Shown piece after piece: positions 23,376 to 36,320 of a stretch of 64,000 nucleotides of DNA (its first letter is position 1; each line of letters opens with the position of its first letter). The stretch is taken from assembly GCA_030762175.1 (NCBI GenBank), contig CM060833.1, positions 67,357,001 to 67,421,000 on the forward strand. Reading direction: 5' to 3'. The notes under the pieces were generated by a model. That model worked only from the letters and a program-made list of their open reading frames with translations. It did no database searches and had not been told where the DNA came from. Position numbers and translations under genes: made by a program. This DNA is from Metallyticus violacea. Its lineage: Eukaryota; Arthropoda; Insecta; Mantodea; Metallyticidae.

Positions 23376-24440
23376 TTGAAGTGCACGTTCAGATTCAGAG
23401 AGCAGAATCCTCTAGATTTTAAGGGGAAGTACAACTCAGAATTATATAGGAGATGTATGAGGAATGTTTGCAAAGCCACTAGATGTCTTGATTACACCGA
23501 AATGACAACGCAAAGTTTAATGGTCGAGAAAGCATTGAAGACGAAGAGCGTGCAGGTCGGCCCTTGCTGTGGAAGGAGAAATTATGGAAGACCGGCGGCT
23601 CAAAGTTACACAAATAGCAGCAGGGTTGGGCCTTTCTAAAACAACAGTCCTTCGAATAAGGTTAGTGCAAGATGGGAGCCTAGACTTCTTTCCTCAGTCC
23701 AAAAGCAGCAACAAGTCATCTGTTGTCAGGCATTTTTGGAGTTCAGCCGCGGCAACGAGAGAGAAGTTCTGCAAATCATTGATACAGGAGATGAAACTAT
23801 GGTCCTCTACTATGATCTCTTGTCCAAAAGAGAATCAATGGAGAAGCGTAAATCTGGCGAAGCACTGCTTCTAAAGGCCAAGATCACTCAGTCAATCAAG
23901 AAGATCATGGCCACAATCTTTTGGGACTGTAAAGGAATGCTCTTCATTGACTTCAAGGAGAGGAACACCTCAGTAAATAGGGAGTACTATGCTGACCTAC
24001 TGCACAAACTACGTGCTTCCATAAAAGATAATAGGCGAGGAAAACTGAGTGGTGGTGTGAGCCTTCTTCACGACAACGCGTCTGTACACACAACTCTTGT
24101 TGCAAAGGAAGTTGTGAAGAAATGTGGCTTCAAGGAGATCGACCATCCACCCTACAGCCCAAATCTAGCTCCCAGTGACTATTTCCTCTTCTCAAAACTC
24201 AAGAAGGACCTTCGAGAAAGGAAATTTAAGTATGATGAAGAAGTGGTCGATGCTGTTTATGCCCATTTTGCAGATAAGACTTCCGACTATTTTGGGGGAT
24301 AGGATTGAAAGGTTAATTAAATGATGTGAAAAGTGTATTGCAATAAAGGGTAACTATATTGAAAAGTAAAATATAATTTTTGTCTTTATTATACCTAGAA
24401 AATGGTTAGGCCTCAAACTTATGGATCTACGCTCATATGC
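23376..24440 (+). mobile_element. Mariner 4 with a long open C-terminal frame
   Basis: The best preserved transposase here. In three frames in order: FNGRESIEDEERAGRPL (about 23512-23565); MEDRRLKVTQIAAGLGLSKT, the HTH (23569-23700); and a 188-codon open frame at 23736-24302 carrying the catalytic half. That frame keeps all three catalytic Asp: GDET (TGDETMVLYYD, with the usual Trp replaced by Met), LLHDNASVH, and PPYSPNLAPSDYFLF. Exactly 34 residues separate the second and third, the mariner DD34D spacing. Two or more frameshifts before 23736 prevent full-length translation. The right end is near GGCCTCAAACTTATGGATC (about 24410-24440); a matching left end was not seen. It lies in Osiris intron 2. 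Confidence 0.9.
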
Positions 24441-24769
24441 CCAGTTTAATAGGAAAATTTTGTATTCTGGTTTATGGTTCTTCGTTTTCCATACGGTTTA
24501 TATGCTTGTTTATAGATAAATGAGTAGAGAGAACAAATAAGTTGTTACAAAACGTATCAATACTTGATATTACGGGAAAATATGCGGCAGATGAGCCTCT
24601 AAACTAAGCAGCTCATTTATCAAAATATGGATAATGTTGCCGGTACGTATTAACGTTATCTCTGATAACGTCCTCCGTTTTCGCCTTATCTATTTGAACG
24701 TTCTCTCCGAAACAATTTAGATTCTAATATATGTACTTTGCCTCTATGAAGTCATGTCGTAAATTTTGT

Positions 24770-24793
24770 CTTTTTTTTTTTTTTTTTTTTTTT
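24770..24793. repeat. Poly-T run
   Basis: About 24 T. No SINE body was recognised next to it. Confidence 0.8.
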
Positions 24794-25379
24794 GTAATAC
24801 ATACTTTATGCCTATATATTACAAAATAAACTGAGTTTGCGGAACACAGCCGCTAGATTAAGCCAAGATTAAAGGAAAATGTTGTGTACATTTTAAAACA
24901 ATTTTTGCACAAAGGTAATGAAAAATAAAAACATGGTAAAATTGCAAATTAATAAGAGAAATGGTTTTCAGATTTGTGCTCAGAGGTAAGCGTGATATTT
25001 AAAGGATCTCTCATACCTAGAAGTGGGGAACTTAATCTATTAACTTGCAAATAGAGCTGTCAAGCAGCCGTGCCCTCAAATCAAGGTAGTAAGCTCACTT
25101 CTCACTCGGTCTCTACTACCATATGTAGAAGCAACTAGCAACGTGAGTGTGTCTAATATCGTACTATTTAACCACGTCTTTTATAAATGTCATTCATTCT
25201 TGATGAGGCATCAAAAGGACAGTAGCACATTTTTTGACGGAGAGAGAGTAACCAAACAACATTTTTAAAATAAAAATATAAATATAAATTAATAAATGTT
25301 TATCCCTATAAAAAGGTTGTATTAAATATGTCCATCATATTTTTAGAATGTGTGCTATCCCATAATATCTAGCTATCTG

Positions 25380-26330
25380 TCGTGTTTATGTTCTACGAAA
25401 TTTTGATTTCCACGAGTTCTTTTCCATTCATGGGTAAGTTTTCATATCAAGAAGGATATCTTTCTATCTCGTCAGTGGATGGCCGATGGTTCTCTTTCCA
25501 TTTGGTTTATAACTCACCAATATTTTGGGAAGTCTGTCATCTGTAATTCTTTATATACGTGTCAACCAACTATCTTTCTAATCATTAAGTCTATCAGTTA
25601 AGTTAAAAATTGCTAAAGTCTCTATGATATTTCCATTGTTTATTTAAAATGGTCAAACCTACTATTGCAGTAGAAATCTCGTCTCTCCCGAAGCGATTCT
25701 TCTATTATCGGGTCTTTCTCTCGTCCAATTTTCACTACCATAAGTGAGCATGGGAACCGCCATCATCTTATAAAACTTGGTTTGCCTGCATCTTCTTGTT
25801 TTAACTTTCAGTATACGTCGAATGGTACCACGCGTTCTATTAAATTTATTAATTTTGATATTAATATCTTCATTCCTGCAATGAGACACAATATAGCCTA
25901 AATAATTAAAATTATCAACTTATTTTACGATCTCTCCAACAATAAAATCTTAAGGGTTTTTCAAGAAAATGCTGTATTTTTTGTTTTTGTTGTGTTAATT
26001 TTCATATTATATGGATATTGGGCAACGGTTTCATTTAAATTGTTGGCTGCAATTTGCAGTTGGTCTTTGGTCTCCCCAAATAAAATTGCACATCTACAAA
26101 TAAAACAATGTTTTAAATAAATTTCCTACATTAAAATGTTTAGTTAAATTATCTTACCGAATGGTATCGCTAATGTAAATATTAAAAGTGCATAAGACAA
26201 GGGACATCGTGTTTAATCCCTAGGTTTCTGCATACCATATTTCTACCGAGTAATGTTAGCCCTAAAGTAAAGATTTACAAGCTCCTATAAAATATTTTGG
26301 AATGCCTCCTTTTATCATAATGATTTTCAC
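25380..26330 (-). mobile_element. Non-LTR retrotransposon (LINE) relic, 3' half of reverse transcriptase
   Basis: Minus-strand pieces in order: a degraded GxxQGCPLS-like region near 26190, the YxDD box region at 26089-26100 (now FVDV), ILFGETKDQLQIAANNLNET, VDNFNYLGYIVSHCRNEDIN, KFYKMMAVPMLTYGSENWT (25770-25715), and at the 3' end RLPKILVSYKPNGKRTIGHP (about 25500). This is the C-terminal layout of the insect endonuclease-reverse transcriptase proteins, RTE-like or a related clade. Stops and frameshifts are frequent and the 5' half is missing. Confidence 0.85.
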
Positions 26331-26371
26331 AACCATACGGTAAATTTATATTATTAAAACGAAAAAATTAA

Positions 26372-26580
26372 TGGACCTGACGATGATGGCGAATATAGTG
26401 ATGCGGTGAGGATGAAGGAACTGCGAAATGAATTGCAGGGGAAAACGTAGTACCTTGAGAAAACCTGCCAAAGCGCCACTTCATTCGCCACAAATCTCAC
26501 TTACGGCCGCTGGAATCGAACCCGGGTCGCCGGATGGGAGGCAAGCAATCAAGTCATTCTACAATGTCACCGCCTTTCCA
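26372..26580 (-). mobile_element. SINE-C: third tRNA-derived SINE
   Basis: On the minus strand: GCTTGCCTCCCATCCGGCGA, B box GGGTTCGATTCCAGC, then a body with TTGGCAGGTTTTCTCAAGGT and CGTTTTCCCCTGCAATTCAT. The head and body differ from SINE-A and SINE-B. Confidence 0.65.
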
Positions 26581-26589
26581 TCTCCAGTA

Positions 26590-28700
26590 GTTTATTTTCA
26601 TTCATTCTCCCCAAAACTTGTTAATATTTAGCATGAAAATATTCATAGCTTAATGAAAGGACGAGTTATTTCTTACAAAATAATTACTTTCTGAGGAAAT
26701 GTTATATTTGTGACAATCACCTCCCTCGCTGCAACATTCAGTGAGCAGAAAAGACGTTTCAACGTTTGAAAGAATTGCAAATAATAAAATACCAGCCTTT
26801 AGATGGCTTACCAACCATCGAAGTACCCAGTTTGCGACCTCAACAATTTATTTCACTTGCACTTTTCAGAAGAATTTGCTAAGTTTGATTCGGAACCATT
26901 ATCTGCCATCTCATTGGGTTGCGATTAACCTTGTTCACGATCTGAAATCTTCCCCCTTGCAATGCAAGAAGCATGAAGAATGGCCAAGCACGATCATCTT
27001 GAATGCAATGGTCAAACAGCAAACAAGCTCACTCGATGGCATCTCACTTCCGGTTACAAGAGAATTCATGACATTTCAGTAAGGTTCTCTTTATCCGTTT
27101 TATTGAAGTGAAAATTTTTGTGAAAGTCGAAATTTGAGGGAATTTTCTATTTCTTCCATTTATCTGATTCTGTTCAAACACTCTTCAATTTCTTGCCCTC
27201 ATGCTTACTATATTTCATTCTAGGTTCCGATTTTTAGAACGAGTGTTGAGTACGATGATTTAAATGCTAAATTAAGTAAAAACAAAGCCAGAGAGGTATA
27301 TAATATTTGAAAAAAAAAACTTTCTAGTTTATACCCAGCTGCATTCTGAAACATGTTCGATTTCTAGGAGTAAAGCATTGATACGAATGGTAGCACTCAA
27401 AAAGAGCTTCTTATTTTTAGGACGAAAAAAAAAACAGGAAAATGCAAGAATCTTTTGGCGAGTCAAACTAGCATATCTTGCCAAAATATTCAAAGACTGA
27501 ACTTTTTTAAATTCAAACCTGCAATTTAAGACAGAAAAAATTATTTCAGTCAAAAAAATTTGAATGCTTTTACAAACAATTAACGTTTGACAATTTTTAG
27601 TTATAGGAATAAAATATTAGATTTTTCTTTAGTTGAAAGTTTAGAAAATTAGCTTACTCAAAATCAAAAAACGAATGTCTGTAGAACTTAATAACAGAAT
27701 TAAATTCGTTACAAACTACAGTAACATAATTCCTCCTTATAAATCCATTTCAGAGCTATACGGTAGTTTTTCCTTTCGGTATGTCTGATGATATCAACAT
27801 ACAAACTGCTACTAAGCTGTCAATGAAAAAAATAAGTTGTTAGGCATTTCATCTGGTCCTACCCTGAAAACAAAGTTTTATACACTTCACTACAGCGTTA
27901 TCAGTACTCCAGATATATAAATGGCTCGATAATTTCCGGACATATCATGCATTGCTCATACCGGATCTCAAATCAAAATGACGAAATACAAATACGCTCA
28001 AGTAGGATTATTTTGTTCGCTATTCATAGTTACACAAGGTAATACTATCTCAAATCGTGATGTCTATTGCACTGTGTTTTATAATGCACAAGGTGCAAGG
28101 ATATGTAAATCTTCCATGAACAGTTCCATGCTCCCTTCACACAGCGGCGTGGTGTCTACCCGAGCTGCTGAGACTTTGCGCTTGACTGTTCATGTAATGT
28201 TGGCTATGCTGCAGTTGCGATGTTACCACATCCACTACTGTTTAACGGCTGGGATTGTCAAGTTTTCAATGTCGCCTGGTAAATGTTATTAAGTGTGCAC
28301 AATAATGAATTACTTCGCCCCAGAACGATATATAACTACAATCAAATTACTGCAAAGTAATGTAAGCATGTTAAAGAACAAACTTTCGACAGTGAGAGGT
28401 CTACTGTGTAGATATTTGCTCATGGTTTCAGTAGATAAAAAGCTTCGAGCCGTTACGACATGTGCCATCTAAGAGCTTTTTGGGTCTGTGTGTAACACCT
28501 CGACGTCAATCACTCTGCAAATGACCTCTTTAGGACACTGTGGAAATTAACCATTTCAATTAACCACAATAACTCAATTCAACTGCAAACACAAAAAGAA
28601 AAACCGCAATCACGGCAGACTCTACGTCACGACTGATTGGCCGATAATGCTATTTTGTAGTTGGTTCAGAGGGGGCAAGATAGCATTCCTCTGTCTGTGT
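26590..28700. other. Osiris intron 2 part, nothing recognised
   Basis: The frames at 26741-27082 and 27978-28292 are over 100 codons long but lack domain similarity and splice context. Confidence 0.45.
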
Positions 28701-28704
28701 ATAT

Positions 28705-28999
28705 GTCGGTCCTGGTGGTGTAGTGGTAACCATACTTGCCTCCTAAACCCAAGATCGCGGGTTCAAACCCGGCCAGAACCGATGGATTTTTTCTGGGCGT
28801 AAAATCCTAAGTATGGTTTCCTTCGGAAGGGAAGTAAAGCCGTGGGTCCCGTGTCGTACATTTACGGCACGAAAAAGAACCTCAAGCCTGAAAGAAGAGG
28901 CCTCTGAGCAAAATTTATCGGCCGTTTCACGCCTTGAATTGAATGGGACGCTGATGACCTGAGATGTTAAAAAACGTCCGTAAATAAAACCAAAAAAAA
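28705..28999 (+). mobile_element. SINE-A copy 3, near full length
   Basis: Head GTCGGTCCTGGTGGTGTAGT with A box TAGTGGTAACCA and B box GGTTCAAACCC, then the family body and A-rich tail. The 10-base acceptor-like stem TCGGTCCTGG / CCAGAACCGA has one mismatch. A target duplication is not clear. Confidence 0.95.
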
Positions 29000-30248
29000 T
29001 CTTTCTGTATGATTGCCAACTGAAAAGGTGGCTATCAAATGCAAATTGGTATAAAATACTCGCTGATTTTAGTTCTTTGCAGCATTCTGCAGAAAGTGCA
29101 TAATGTAAGTTAATTCTTAAGTATATTAAAGCTTTCCAGGTATTATAACGTATTCCTCAACCAATAGTAGCAGAGGAACTAACTCGATATTATCCTGCAT
29201 ACTGTCAGTGAATCAGTGTTTCCAACTTATGCTATGAAGCTATATTCGGTATGCGCAAAACAGTAAACACACGATCATAAAAAGCAAAGTTAGAAATTAC
29301 AAAAAGTGTTGCGGTATATCAAAGAAGACTTTACATAGTTACGCAACAGAGAACTTTGGGTTTACTTTGATACTTGCTGTTCATCACTTAACTGATCTTC
29401 TCGTTTCTGAAGCAAGACTAAATTCTGCAACACAAGAGGTGCTGGACTGTTCATCTTTAGGAGAGTTGTGAGGAGATCACTAAACCACTGGGATATTGCT
29501 GAAGTCTAGCACAAAGAGATGCTGGAATGCTATGCCATTTAGAAAGTCTCACCTTTAACGAGGTATTTGATCCGTGGTGCAGAGCATTTTTAGGCTAGTC
29601 TTCACTCTACTCTCTGTGCAAAGTTGAAAGTCAAAATCAATGGGCATTTTGGTCACAGCATTAAAGGCGTTATCCTCCGTTTACCTCTTACAAAATATGA
29701 TAATCTTTTACTTAGCTATTGAACCTGAAGTGGTCTTCCTTACGTTAAGGCAGCAATCTTAACGATCAGTAGTTTTCTACATACCACCACAAAAGAGTTC
29801 TTTCATTACTCCTAATGGCATTCTACTATCTCATAAAAAAGATTTCAATTGGAGGCGAAACTACGTCCCTTTTAGGTTTTTTCAATAGATTTAATCGTTC
29901 GCTGAAACATTGCAGGATAAATGCCATGATGTTTTCTTCTAATTGCAGCAAAACAATGCTAATATACAAATATCCCATGAAACCTAATTTAGATAATCTT
30001 TCGATCTTTGAAACTGCTGCCTAAAATGTGAGGGTCCTGCGGTTTTAGACTCAGTAACGAATTACATTTTATTTACATACATCAGACCATGTTTCATAGA
30101 CAAGCCTTATGGATTTTGTATCTTACTCCAAAAGCATTCGATCTAATTATTTACATATCTTTTTATGGTACCCGACTTTTGAGCCTGTTATGGGGGTGTT
30201 GCCGGGAACTAAGGTATTATTGGACGTGAAACGATCAATAAGGGATCC
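29000..30248. other. Osiris intron 2 part, nothing recognised
   Basis: No motif-bearing frame or repeat family was seen. Confidence 0.45.
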
Positions 30249-30380
30249 TTTTTTTTTTTTTTTTTTAGATGTGGAGTTCTTTAATATGCCATAAATCCAC
30301 GGCAAGGGACCCATCGGTTAAATCCCTTCCGGAAGACTTGCGCTCAAGATTTTTACGTCCTGAAAAATTCATTGACCTTG
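30249..30380 (-). mobile_element. SINE-A copy 4, internal fragment
   Basis: Minus-strand match from the GATGGATTTTTT region to the AAGAACCTCAAGCC region. It ends in an 18-base poly-T (a poly-A on its own strand), so it is truncated at both ends. Confidence 0.8.
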
Positions 30381-31702
30381 ATTATCTACTTTATATAAAT
30401 TAATAAACAGTAAACTATAATATAGAGTGTTTATATCTTTCTTCAACGACATATTAATGGATAATCACTTTGAATGAATCACTTGAGTATTGTAATCAGT
30501 AAATGAGCTGTCTATTTTCCGTAGCATTACACCCAACATCCTCTTAAGCGCTTTAAGCCCTTGTGCTACTTTTCAGCAATGCGTCGTTTCTCCTGTTACC
30601 TTTGTAGCTATGAATGAGAGATTCGCGTTATCCGGCAGCCTATTTCTGCCAATTTTATGTTAACGCATTGGAGCGGCAACATCCAGCCAGACTTCATCTC
30701 CATTACAGGAACTATTTTTATATTCGCCTTGGTTAGAAGCTGAATGCCCTTTGCAGTGTCAAAGGCTATGGAATGCTTTGGACCACCCTCTGTATGCGAG
30801 CATAAGAGGCATTTTGTATTAAGAATGAAAAATACCCCGTACTCTCGTTGAGAGAGCCTTTAGAACCGACGTAGCCTGATGAATTATTACAGACCGGCTT
30901 AAAGCTTAACTATGAACTCAAATAGTACGATTTTAAATTTTTTTTGTTTATTTACCTTTTTTTAGATCTGTTTGTTATTTTTATGAAGTAAGATCAACTT
31001 TAATGAATTAAATTTAACAAAAGATCCTGTCCACAGGGATTTTCGAAGTTGTGCTTTTTACAGAAATTAATATAAAAAGTTAAAGTCAGAAGTGAATTGA
31101 ACCCTAATCACCTGCTTGAGTATCGATGTCTTAGGGTTTTCTGGAAAAAGTTAAGAACTAATTTTTCTGTTCTAGAAGCTTAAGAATATTGTAAATACAA
31201 GAGGTTATTTACTATTTTATGAAATCTCAAGGAAGGTAGTTTTTGTAGTCTATAAACTCTGAAGATAGTAGTTTTAGTGATGTCCTTGGTTAGAGGCCTA
31301 GGGATTAAATAGTTTAAACTAATAATAAATAAATTTTGATAATATCAGCATCTTTTGAATATTTTGTTTGTTTCTGAACCAATATTAAAATAGCCAATTT
31401 ATATCGGTATGTTTACAATCTTATTAATGGTATACTTAAAGTAAATGCTTTCCTACGGTGCAGAAATTCTTCGATTTGAAATAGGAAATTGTCTCCTTGG
31501 TTGTAAAATAATAAATTGTGATACAATTATGAATTTTTTATACAGATATACCCATATTTCTATGCCTATGAATATAACTTTGGCACTTATCCTCTGTAAA
31601 CCATAAAGGAATTCAATAATTATCATCTCTTGCAGTAATTTTTAATAGAGTTTAACTCCCTTTTTCACTAACAAAGGCATTTCAAGTGGTGGAATTTATT
31701 AC

Positions 31703-32001
31703 TTTTTTTTTTTTGATTGATTTATTTATGGACGCTGTTTAACATCTCAGGTCATCAGCGTCCCATTCAACTCAGGGCGTGAAACGGCCGACAAATTTTA
31801 CTCAGAGGCCTCTCTTTCAGGCTTGAGGTTCTTTTTCGTGCCGTAAATGTACGACCGGGGACCCACGGCTTTACTTCCCTTCCGAAGGAAGCCATACTTA
31901 CTATTTTTACGCCCGAAAAAATCCATCGATCCTGGCCGGGCTCGAACCCGCGTTTTGGGCGCAGGAGGCAAGTATGGTAACCACACCACCAGGACCGACA
32001 A
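31703..32001 (-). mobile_element. SINE-A copy 5, full length
   Basis: Full-length copy with poly-A (poly-T on +). A perfect 10-base duplication AATTTATTAC lies at 31693-31702 and 32004-32013. The acceptor-like stem is TCGGTCCTGG / CCAGGATCGA (one G-U). Confidence 0.96.
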
Positions 32002-32083
32002 GAAATTTATTACATATGAGATGAAATTATTAATAGAAAATGGATTTTCTGTGGAGGGGGGCGGAGAAAGCGTTCCAGATCTA

Positions 32084-32110
32084 AGTTTAGGTTAGGTTAA
32101 GTTAGGTTAA
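32084..32110. repeat. Short TTAGG-like cluster
   Basis: TTTAGGTTAGGTTAAGTTAG and onwards: about five units related to the insect telomere repeat. Too short to show a telomeric origin. Confidence 0.5.
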
Positions 32111-33640
32111 ATGAAAACGAAAACGAAAACGCTGTTTAGAAAATAAAATACAAGGTACATCACATTCGTATATCTACAAGCAAAAGCATCCAACAGCCAT
32201 ATTTGAAATTCGTGGCTGTTAAAGTTAGCGTCTACTGTGCCGTCATGTGCCATAAAGAAAAGATTAAATTTGTTAATGCTGAAACGTAAAAATGTAACAA
32301 ATAAAAGAAAAAAATAATTAAATCTGTAGAATGCTTTGAGAAAACAATGTTTTATGTTAAATCTAAATCCAGTACTATTAAGTTAAATTTGGAAATGAAG
32401 CTCAAACATGCTGTAGTTAAACAACTTTGGAAGAAGTTTAATGTTTTCTGTGCTTGAACGTTATCTGGAGCAAATATTTGAACGTAAAGATTTGGTAAAT
32501 ATTCAATTTAAGTTCAGAATGTCCTGATAAGTTAAGTTGCCGTTCAAAAGTATTTGTTAAGTGCATTGAGAGAGCTTATGCGAGTATTTTCGTAGCTGCT
32601 GACAGAACGAGCTGATCTATCATTACAATTTAAGCACTCATTTTGGTGTGACAGAGCGCTTTTCATTCGTGGATGGAGAGTAATTATGACGCAATTAAAC
32701 TCCTGTAACGGGATCATATTGAGTGATATGTTGTACTGTTTGGCAAGGTGGATAAATATGCCAGTTATTTACAGGGATAGGAATAAAGATATGAATAGCT
32801 TTCCATTATAATTAGAAATAACCTATATTATTTTAATTTCGTAAATTAAAAATAGATAAATGAATGAAAGCAAAATTAATATATTTTCTTCAGTATTTAC
32901 CCAGGAATGTGTTTATTTTTTATCGCAGCACGAAGGATCTGCTGTTGGTTTTCGTGACTGATGGTAAGTTCAGACTTTAGAAAGGTTCAGTGAAGTTCAA
33001 CGCTAGATGTAAAAATGATTTAAGTCTTTCACTATGTTTCAAAAAAATAATTTTATTATATAAAAATATTATAAAAGACGAAATGATAAGGATCACAACC
33101 AATAAAAAATCAGACACATTAGAAGCATATATACAGAACTAATTAAATGAGTTATTCACAATATAAGTTCATAAAACCTGTAAAGTTTGCCAAAATTACT
33201 ACATGATGTTACAGTGCTAATGAATGTATAATTATAGCAAATAATGTTATTTCATTTTCTAATGAAAATAGCTTGGTTCGGCTGCCACACGTGCGCACGC
33301 TCCTACAATTACTCATCACTTTCTTTGCCTTCGAAGTTTACGGAACTGTTCGAAATAACACGTGGTTTGTGTGTCAGCTTAGAGTATTTCGTCCTTAATA
33401 TGTCTATCCTGTCCTTGTTAACTGGATATACGAATAATTTTCATTTTCTCTAATTACTATAATATTCTTCAGGTTTGTTGTACTACTTTCTGTTACAGCA
33501 TGTCGAGAAACGGTACCTTTGTTGCCAATCTTTGACCTTCGCTTCTTACTTGCTTAGTCCACATGAGGCAGGTTCTTTAAGTTTCCAGTCTCATTTACTT
33601 TTAGAGGTATGAGAAAGAAAACAACCAAGTCACATTATTC
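32111..33640. other. Osiris intron 2 part, nothing recognised
   Basis: AT-rich. The frame at 33244-33453 shows no motif. Confidence 0.45.
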
Positions 33641-34345
33641 ATCATACTCTCCGTTTATTGCAACATATTAGCATTATAATTTCTATGCTATTGAACTTTC
33701 GCCTGCAATATTTTCTAAAACGACTTTCTTCACCTCATTGTCATCATTGAAGCTTCTTCTTCTTGGGTCTTTCTTCAAGTAGACTGGATCTGTGCTGCAG
33801 AATGGATGATCCAGTAGGCCAAATTTTATGGCATTCTTTGCACCGGTACATTGTCATGTTGAGTGCAAAACCATGGCTCAGCATTCCTGTCTATTTTCTT
33901 TAATTGCTGCTCTTAGTTTATGTAGAAGGCTGCAGGAGAGTCTGCGTTGTCACTGACGATTTTATCTGTGAAGTCAACTAACGAAATACCCCTGCTGTCC
34001 CCGAAATGTGTGACCACTATTTTGCTCCTGAGCCTGACAACCCTGGCCTTCCTTGGCAGAGCCTCGCCAGGTTTACCACATTCCGCGGACTACTTTTTTG
34101 AAAGTGGATTATGATAGAGGACCATAATTCGATCTCTTTCACAATAATTTCCTGGATTCCCTTCCTATTTGTTCCACATACTTCAAAATCATTCCCAGCT
34201 CTAGCTCGACGTTGTTTTTGAGCTGGGGAAAGAAGTCGCGACACCAATTTTGCACCGATCTTTTCCATAACTGGTTTTGAAAGGACCAATCGACTCTGGT
34301 GTCAGCACCTCTACTGTTGGCCCTCACATAATTTATCTTCAATGT
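33640..34345 (-). mobile_element. Mariner relic 5
   Basis: Minus-strand frame 34289-34017 and adjoining pieces run in the order of the mariner at 23376: KEIELWSSIIIHFQKSSPRN parallels its LIQEMKLWSSTMISCPKEN, then LRAAIKENRQ parallels LRASIKDNRRG, then a FGLLDHPF-like piece near 33800. The catalytic Asp sites are mostly lost. It is an old copy of the same lineage. Confidence 0.75.
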
Positions 34346-35034
34346 TTTCTTGCCCTAATAGAAACTAAGTCATTTTAACCTTAAATATGAAGGGAAGTTT
34401 GTTTCACTATTTCAATTTCTGCGGGAATAAGTCATTTTAAAAAAAAAATGTATTGCCGCGAGATACTCAGTTATCATCATTACGAAAATTCACACACTTC
34501 AAGTTAGTCCCATAGCTCTCTTCAAGACGTGAGTGTCGCGCAATTGTTGAACAATAACAAGTGAAGATAAGGGTATTTCCCGCGCTGCAACATGGTCATG
34601 CATGAAAACTTCTGTGCGCATCTACATCATAATTTGTCATTTTAACAGCAAACGTTGTCATTACATTTTCATCCATAAATATTAACAAAAAATGTGTTTA
34701 GTTTCATCTGTTACCTCTAGAAATTTCAACATTGAATTTTTAACATCCTATTTAACTTTCCGGTTTGATTTTGAGCTACTATAATATATGAAAGAAAACG
34801 GATAGATACAAGAACATAGAAAAAGTAACATTAAAATATCAAGAACTTAAAGCATTCCACAGCTTTTTCGAGAACTTTTATTCTTATCATTTTTTCTCTA
34901 CCTCCCTCTAAAATTATTGAGACTGAAAACATTAGAGTTGCAGCGTAGGATATGTTTAACATAACACGTCAAAATCAATGCAAAGCTAAATGATCGTTTC
35001 AACTTTGTAACTTGTTACTAAACCCCATTAAGTT

Positions 35035-35307
35035 GTCGGTCCAAGTGGTAACCATACTTGTAAACCAAGTTCGCGGTTTATATCCCGACCAGGGTTGGTG
35101 GATTTTTTCGACCGTAAAAATCCTAATTATGACTTTATTCGGAAGAGAAGTAAAGTCGTGTGTCCCATGTCGTAAATTTACAGATCGTAAAAGAGCCTCA
35201 AGCTTGAATGAAGAAGTCTCAGAGCAAAATTTATTGGCTGTTTCACGCCCTGAATTGAAGGTAGGCTGATGACCTGAGATGTTAAAAAGCGTCCTTAAAT
35301 TAAAAAA
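35035..35307 (+). mobile_element. SINE-A copy 6, degenerate
   Basis: Full-length but strongly diverged: GTCGGTCCAAGTGGTAACCA head, decayed B box, GGATTTTTTCGACCGTAAAA, and the 3' end GCGTCCTTAAATTAAAAAAG. It is probably the oldest SINE-A here. Confidence 0.88.
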
Positions 35308-36320
35308 GCCATTAAATTACTTTTAGCTGAAATTACATTGTTTGTACGTATCAAATGAGATGTCACAATAAAACTGTGTTAACATCACACAAGCTCTCAA
35401 AATAGCTGTAATATCCGTTTGTATTACTACAGTTGGTGTCATATTGATTGACATGGCTCATTGAAATAATTAGACAATTACAGAGTCCATGCAATGAGCG
35501 TGAAAAACCACGGGTTGATTACTGATCATCAGTTTTTAACTGTCGTAAACACTGTAGAACGCTTTAGCCTCAATGACGCACATTATGAAGTGTTTTGTTA
35601 CAAAAGGCTGTAATGAAATGTCAATATGCAAAGCACTGTAGAGCCACTGTACCAGAATGAAGAAGGTTTAAACCAATAATTATTTCCAATATATTTCTCT
35701 TCATTCTGAAATATTAAACATTTCCTAGAAGTTTTATTTGAACTAAAGGTAATCTCAACACGCCACCTGGAACTTCAGACATTATATTAAGTTCTTTAAA
35801 CAAATGCCTGCGATTATACAACAAAATGTGTACACCTTTAGGGTTTGCTCCTTCTTCTCAGCTAGGAGCCCGCTATATTACCTTACAGTTACATCAGACA
35901 TGCAAGGTATCGTGTTATTACTGTAATAAGAGTATTAACTGTTCTCTCTATGTAACATGGGGTGTGTTATAACCCACTATCAAGATGTAAACCTCCATAA
36001 AACGACTTAGCATTATTAAATATAAGGCGAAAATTAAGGCGAGTTTATCCGCGGATGTGGAAACGAATTTCTGTGCTATTTTCAATATGATGTAACTGTG
36101 CGCACGTGTCTCACATCCTCATTTTGTACCCAATCACGAACCTGTATCTTTATGACTAAATATGGCATTACGAAATAGTAGATCCGATAAGAGATTTAGA
36201 GCTAGGCAATGCGTTTGAATGTTATCAAATTTAATAAAAGTGGCAATAAGATTATGCTGCGCACTACATATATACTTTTCAGTTAACGCGCCGAACGGAA
36301 AACAGTTACATTTACTTACC

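Noticed and set aside
26741..27082. 113-codon plus-strand frame in Osiris intron 2
   Set aside because: No family motif and no splice-site support.
28705..28780. Functional tRNA gene
   Set aside because: The cloverleaf-like head belongs to a repeated SINE body and the anticodon arm is irregular.
31798..32095. Short frames overlapping SINE-A copies (also at 37166-37439 and 44098-44380)
   Set aside because: They are reading frames of the SINE body, shared among copies, with no coding meaning.
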